In this document: positions 41,088-44,315 of the stretch, piece after piece
How positions within the stretch are numbered: the first letter of the stretch is position 1
Layout of the letters: each line of letters opens with the position of its first letter
From: CAYOVG01 sp964407285
Lineage (GTDB): Bacteria > Desulfobacterota > Syntrophobacteria > Syntrophobacterales > Syntrophobacteraceae
Reading direction: 5' to 3'
DNA: 44,315 nucleotides
NCBI GenBank assembly: GCA_964407285.1
Contig: CAYOVG010000012.1
Span: 1-44,315 of the forward strand
The notes under the pieces: model-generated
The model's input: the letters and a program-made list of their open reading frames with translations, nothing else
Database searches by the model: none
Told to the model about the DNA's origin: nothing
Translations under genes and position numbers: made by a program

Positions 41088-41753
41088 ATGGCCGAAGATA
41101 GAATGGGTTACGTAATCGACCTTGTAGACTGGTACACGGAGGTGCTCAACGAGGACCCCGCGTCGGAAGTGTTCGTTCCGCTTGCTGAAGCGCTTTACCT
41201 GGACGAAAGATGGGAGGACGCCGCGGCGACCTGCCGAAAGGGATTGCGGGCGCATCCCGGCCTGTTGAGGGGACGGGTCCTGTTGGGATTGTCGCTGCTG
41301 AAATCGGGCAGGTTGGACGAAGGCTCGCGGGAACTGGAGAGGGCCCGCTGGGAACTGGAAAGAAACGCGGAATTGTACAATGCGCTGGCGGCCCTGGCGA
41401 AGGAACGGGGGGACGAGGAGCAGGCGGAGCGTTTTGCCGGCATCTACGGGAATATGGAGCCGGGGGCGGCTAAACCGTTCGAGTTCGGCGAGTACGAATT
41501 CGATGAGGAGTGGGTCCCGCCCGCGCGCTCGTATAAGTCGAAGAAAAGGGCCGGTGGTGGAATGCGTGCGCCGGCGTCGGGCTTCAGCCCCGAGGTGGGC
41601 GACTTTTTGTCCTTCTGGCTCCAAAGAGCCGAGGAGCGGAATACCGAAGTCCGGGCAGCGGTTGTTCCGCTGGAGAGCCCCGCGCTCTTCGAGGAAGAGG
41701 AGCGGGAGACGCTACGCCGTTTGCTGGCGGCGTGGAAAGGCCGGAAGCATTGA
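41088..41753 (+). CDS. TPR-repeat protein
   Basis: This is a 221-residue cytosolic protein. Two to three tetratricopeptide repeats lie in 1-125 (YTEVLNEDPASEVFVPLAEALY, WEDAAATCRKGLRAHPGLLRGRVLLGLSLLKSG, RELERARWELERNAELYNALAALAKERGD). The C-terminal half is charged and less ordered, with a helix at the end. The start is supported by GGAAGGTGGA just before the ATG. TPRs mediate protein-protein contacts; the partner is unknown. An imperfect inverted repeat (41793-41815 with 41854-41876) follows and could stop transcription. Confidence 0.85.
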   Translation: MAEDRMGYVIDLVDWYTEVLNEDPASEVFVPLAEALYLDERWEDAAATCRKGLRAHPGLLRGRVLLGLSLLKSGRLDEGSRELERARWELERNAELYNALAALAKERGDEEQAERFAGIYGNMEPGAAKPFEFGEYEFDEEWVPPARSYKSKKRAGGGMRAPASGFSPEVGDFLSFWLQRAEERNTEVRAAVVPLESPALFEEEERETLRRLLAAWKGRKH

Positions 41754-41792
41754 CGCCGCTTGTACTTTCTTGAAACAGGGTTCGGACCTTAC

Positions 41793-41876
41793 GGAAGACG
41801 GTGGTCGGAGATCGGAAATCGGATTCGGATTCCAGAAGCCGGATCGGGTTTTTCCGATATCCGACCTCCGTCTCCG
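41793..41876. terminator. Imperfect inverted repeat downstream of the TPR gene
   Basis: A 23-base arm at 41793-41815 (GACGGTGGTCGGAGATCGG core) matches the reverse complement of 41854-41876 at most positions. The sequence is GATCGG-rich and of low complexity. It could act as a terminator before the antiporter gene. Confidence 0.35.
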
Positions 41877-41932
41877 TGGCTTTCACGCCACTGCCCGCGA
41901 AGCAGTCTGATCTCCGGAATTTTCGGCTCACA

Positions 41933-42051
41933 CCGCGTAACCCGTAACCCGCAACTGGTAACTCGTAGCCCGCACCCCGCAAGTTGAAACCCGCAACCCG
42001 GAAATCCCGTAACCCGCAACCCGGAACACAACCCGAGGCGCAACCCGCAGC
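41933..42051. repeat. Degenerate CGTAACCCGCAAC-type repeat tract, copy 2
   Basis: GTAACCCGTAACCCGCAACT and related words run for about 120 bases with no fixed period, ending 72 bases before the antiporter start. The same type of sequence is at 7131-7253. It fills much of the 369-base gap 41754-42122. Confidence 0.6.
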
Positions 42052-42122
42052 AGTCAAAATCCATTTGCGATTCACGACTTCGTTACTACCTTGTTAAACA
42101 TGAACATCAACAGAATCGACAA

Positions 42123-43562
42123 ATGGACATGAATATATCCGCTGACCGGACTAATGACCCTATGAGACGACGCCGCTATTATCCCCTGGAGCACCTCTTC
42201 GGCCGAGTGCTGACCCCGTTCGAGCAGTTTTTGCGGCGCACCACGGCCGGAGGCATCATCCTCATGGCCGGCGCCGTGCTGGCGCTCATTGTGGCCAACA
42301 CCCCCGTAGGAGAGGAGTACAGGAGCATCTGGGAACTGAAGGCCCGTGTCGGCATCGGCTCGCTGCAACTGGAGATGACCCTGCATCAGTGGGTCAATGA
42401 CGGCCTGATGACCCTTTTCTTCTTCCTGGTCGGCCTGGAGCTGAAGCGGGAAATGCTGGTAGGGGAGCTTTCGTCCATCCGCGATGCGACCCTGCCCGTA
42501 GTGGCGGCGGTAGGTGGAATGGTAGTTCCGGCGATCATCTACAACGCCCTGAATTACGGCGGTCCCGCCTCGCGTGGCTGGGGCATTCCGATGGCCACCG
42601 ACATCGCCTTTGCGGTGGGCATCCTGGTGCTTCTGTCGTGGCGCATCCCGAGGAATCTCATCGTATTCCTCACCGCCCTGGCAATTGCCGACGACCTGGG
42701 AGCGGTGCTGATCATTGCGCTCTTCTACACCCAGGAAATCAATGTGCTTGCGATCGAAGCGGCAGGCGCGATATTCATCTTGCTCTTGCTGCTCAATGAA
42801 GGCGGCATACGCCGTCCGCTTCCCTACGTCGTATTGGGGGTGCTGCTCTGGCTTGCGCTCCATCATTCCGGCGTGCATCCCACCATCGGGGGGGTACTGC
42901 TGGCATTCGCGATTCCGGCCCGGCCCACTTTCACGCCTTTCGAATTCGAGCAGCGAATGGTGCAACTGCAACGCGGTTTTCATGCGGAGACCGAAGACGA
43001 ACGTAGCGGGGACCTGCCCCTGAGCAATCCCCGGATGGCCACTATCGCCGGTTGCCTGGAAAGAGCGGCCGAGCACGTGCAGGCCCCACTGCAACGCCTG
43101 GAGCATTCGCTGAGTCCCTGGGTCACCTTTGTGATCATTCCGCTGTTTGCGTTCAGCAATGTGGGTATCGACTTCGGCGAAGTCCACCTGCGGGAGAGTC
43201 TCACCCGACCCGTGACGTTCGGGGTTACGTTCGGGTTGGTGTTCGGAAAGTTCCTGGGTATCTCCGGATTCAGTTGGCTGGCGGTGAAGACCGGCATCGG
43301 GAGATTGCCCGCGGGGGTCCAGTGGCGCCATCTCCTGGGCGTCGCCTGGCTGGCGGGCATCGGGTTTACGATGTCGTTGTTTATCAGCAACCTGGCATTC
43401 ATGGATCCCGTAATGGTTGAGGAGGCCAAGATCGGCATCCTGCTTGCCTCGCTCATTTCCGGCATCCTGGGCCTCACCTGGCTTTACCTGGCGAAAGGGG
43501 AACTGCAAGTCCAGGGCGCCCGGCTGTCCGATTTGCTCACGGATCCATGCAGTATCGAATAA
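42123..43562 (+). CDS. nhaA: Na+/H+ antiporter NhaA
   Basis: This 479-residue inner-membrane protein has about 12 hydrophobic spans. The ion-binding aspartates are in place: Asp160 in GIPMATDIAFAVG and the pair Asp190-Asp191 in FLTALAIADDLGAV (E. coli Asp133, Asp163 and Asp164). Further family blocks are GLELKREMLVGELS and LHHSGVHPTIGGVLLA. It exchanges Na+ or Li+ for H+ and serves pH and salt homeostasis. It is longer than E. coli NhaA (388) through a polar N-terminus and a central cytoplasmic loop (about 270-320). The ribosome site is weak; the start could be a later ATG. Confidence 0.95.
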   Translation: MDMNISADRTNDPMRRRRYYPLEHLFGRVLTPFEQFLRRTTAGGIILMAGAVLALIVANTPVGEEYRSIWELKARVGIGSLQLEMTLHQWVNDGLMTLFFFLVGLELKREMLVGELSSIRDATLPVVAAVGGMVVPAIIYNALNYGGPASRGWGIPMATDIAFAVGILVLLSWRIPRNLIVFLTALAIADDLGAVLIIALFYTQEINVLAIEAAGAIFILLLLLNEGGIRRPLPYVVLGVLLWLALHHSGVHPTIGGVLLAFAIPARPTFTPFEFEQRMVQLQRGFHAETEDERSGDLPLSNPRMATIAGCLERAAEHVQAPLQRLEHSLSPWVTFVIIPLFAFSNVGIDFGEVHLRESLTRPVTFGVTFGLVFGKFLGISGFSWLAVKTGIGRLPAGVQWRHLLGVAWLAGIGFTMSLFISNLAFMDPVMVEEAKIGILLASLISGILGLTWLYLAKGELQVQGARLSDLLTDPCSIE

Positions 43563-43690
43563 GTCGCCGAAGAGACTACAGGTTCTTCCCATCCTCAAAT
43601 ACTGTCCATGCCGTATTTCCTTTGTATTACATTTGCATTACTTCGTATGCATAGACACGCGCCGCAGTCGGAGCGCCAGGGGAGGTGACT

Positions 43691-43996
43691 ATGCTGCTGA
43701 ACTATTCGGGTTTGACGAACTTTTTTCAAAGTGTCTCTCACGGTGTGGATGTCCTGACCCTCAAGTTCCATCACATCGAGGCGATCACCGGGCCTCTTCC
43801 GCTATGCGCCCGCAAACACCGCGCATGGTGGAGAAACGAGGCCGACAGCCCGAGGCCTCAGGCTCAAAGCTGGATGGACGCAGGGTTCAGGGTATCGAGA
43901 ATCTATCTCGCCAGTGAAATCGTAACCTTTGAGCGCCACGACGGCGCCGCGAACGGGTCATCCACGGAAGAGGCTTCTCCCTTTGCGGGTTTGTGA
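43691..43996 (+). CDS. Small DUF7662-like protein
   Basis: This 101-residue protein has GGGGAGGTG 5 bases before its ATG. The central stretch WWRNEADSPRPQAQSWMDAGFRVSR with the following VTFERHD resembles the small DUF7662 domain (W-x-N, Q-A-x-x-W, AGF, then a strand). The function is unknown. There are no membrane spans and no signal peptide. An in-frame GTG 6 bases earlier is less likely. It is followed by about 200 bases without a gene. Confidence 0.6.
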   Translation: MLLNYSGLTNFFQSVSHGVDVLTLKFHHIEAITGPLPLCARKHRAWWRNEADSPRPQAQSWMDAGFRVSRIYLASEIVTFERHDGAANGSSTEEASPFAGL

Positions 43997-44198
43997 TCCG
44001 TACCCGTGAAGTCTTCCATGTCCTTCGGGACTCCGGGAGATGCGCCTTCTGCCAAAAAAACAAAACTACCTGTCGGCATTTCGCAGAGTTCTTATGCCAT
44101 CTTTGGCCTTGCAGTCAGGGACGAGGTCAACCGTACTGCACGCCTCAGATCGTAAAGAGCGTTGTACGCATTCCTCCTTTGTTTCCAGGAGAACCGAA

Positions 44199-44315
44199 AT
44201 GGAAAGGCAAGACTGCAGAATCAAAATACTGTTGAGCGACGACGATGTGGATGAGCTTGTGATGATCCGCGAGATGCTTGCAGAAACGATGATTGCGAAC
44301 GTGGAACTGCAATGG
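44199..44315 (+). CDS. Response regulator receiver protein, N-terminal part (cut by window end)
   Basis: The first 39 residues (MERQDCRIKILLSDDDVDELVM...) contain the beta-1 strand and the acidic pair or triplet SDDDVD of a receiver domain. An Asp-rich motif after ILL and a helix MIREMLAETM are typical. AGGAGA precedes the ATG. The remainder lies outside the window. Confidence 0.7.
   Translation, partial: MERQDCRIKILLSDDDVDELVMIREMLAETMIANVELQW

Noticed and set aside
41933..42051. CRISPR array
   Set aside because: Words repeat without fixed length or spacers, and no cas gene is present.
42072..43598. 508-residue minus-strand frame opposite nhaA
   Set aside because: Antisense shadow of NhaA. 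The His/Gln/Arg-rich translation is typical of such frames.
43993..44235. 80-residue plus-strand frame after the DUF7662-like gene
   Set aside because: It overlaps the start of the response regulator out of frame, lacks a ribosome site and has no family.

Overview
This is a GC-rich, densely coded bacterial chromosome segment with clear Shine-Dalgarno sites and no plasmid, phage, IS, rRNA, tRNA or CRISPR signal. The gene content points to an anaerobic Gram-negative deltaproteobacterium (Desulfobacterota), possibly a Syntrophobacter-like syntroph or sulfate reducer. The evidence is a Desulfovibrio/Syntrophobacter-type outer-membrane porin, a lipid A-type acyltransferase, a DUF3786 protein, many two-component and chemotaxis proteins, and a split B12-dependent acyl-CoA mutase with its MeaB chaperone. 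The taxonomic call is inference.

Layout. 1-5.4 kb: the start of a small secreted protein (minus), a formaldehyde-dehydrogenase-like zinc alcohol dehydrogenase, a TrxC-type thioredoxin, a YbaK-type deacylase, a Cys-rich DUF3786 protein and a histone-deacetylase-fold amidohydrolase. 5.4-10.0 kb: a sensory block with a sigma-54 enhancer-binding response regulator, a good sigma-54 promoter match, a receiver protein with a DHp-like tail but no ATPase, and a methyl-accepting chemotaxis protein. 10.2-12.7 kb (minus): a complete RsbU/RsbW/RsbV-type partner-switching cassette plus a DUF2062 membrane protein. 12.8-14.9 kb (minus): leuA preceded by a leucine attenuator. The leader peptide carries nine consecutive Leu codons that include all six synonyms, followed by a hairpin and T-run. 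A 52-residue single-span membrane protein lies upstream of it. 15.1-19.5 kb: a large multi-PAS hybrid histidine kinase and a secreted protein. 19.9-25.9 kb (minus): a 2004-residue alpha-2-macroglobulin with a CxEQ thioester motif.

26.2-30.2 kb: an apparent specialised-lipid operon of nicotinamidase, type III polyketide synthase, isoprenylcysteine-type methyltransferase and glycosyltransferase, closed by a terminator. 30.3-34 kb: a small unknown protein, then (minus) an FG-GAP repeat exported protein closely followed by a lipid A-type acyltransferase. 34.3-37.1 kb: a porin with a textbook terminator and a protein with a C-terminal J domain. 37.1-40.4 kb (minus): large mutase subunit, B12-binding subunit and MeaB. 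The large subunit carries the Phe/Gln specificity pair of isobutyryl-CoA mutase instead of the Tyr/Arg of methylmalonyl-CoA mutase. 41-44.3 kb: a TPR protein, the NhaA antiporter, a small DUF7662-like protein and the beginning of another response regulator.

The intergenic DNA is rich in structure: long hairpins, two copies of an approximately 70-bp REP-like element, two tracts of degenerate GTAACCCGCAAC-type repeats, and an inverted pair of CACGAAAAACACGAAA-type repeats inside the polyketide operon. The strongest candidates for new biology are the six-codon leucine attenuator with its small membrane protein, the isobutyryl-type mutase operon, the type III PKS/methyltransferase/glycosyltransferase operon, and the sigma-54-linked receiver-DHp/chemoreceptor pair.
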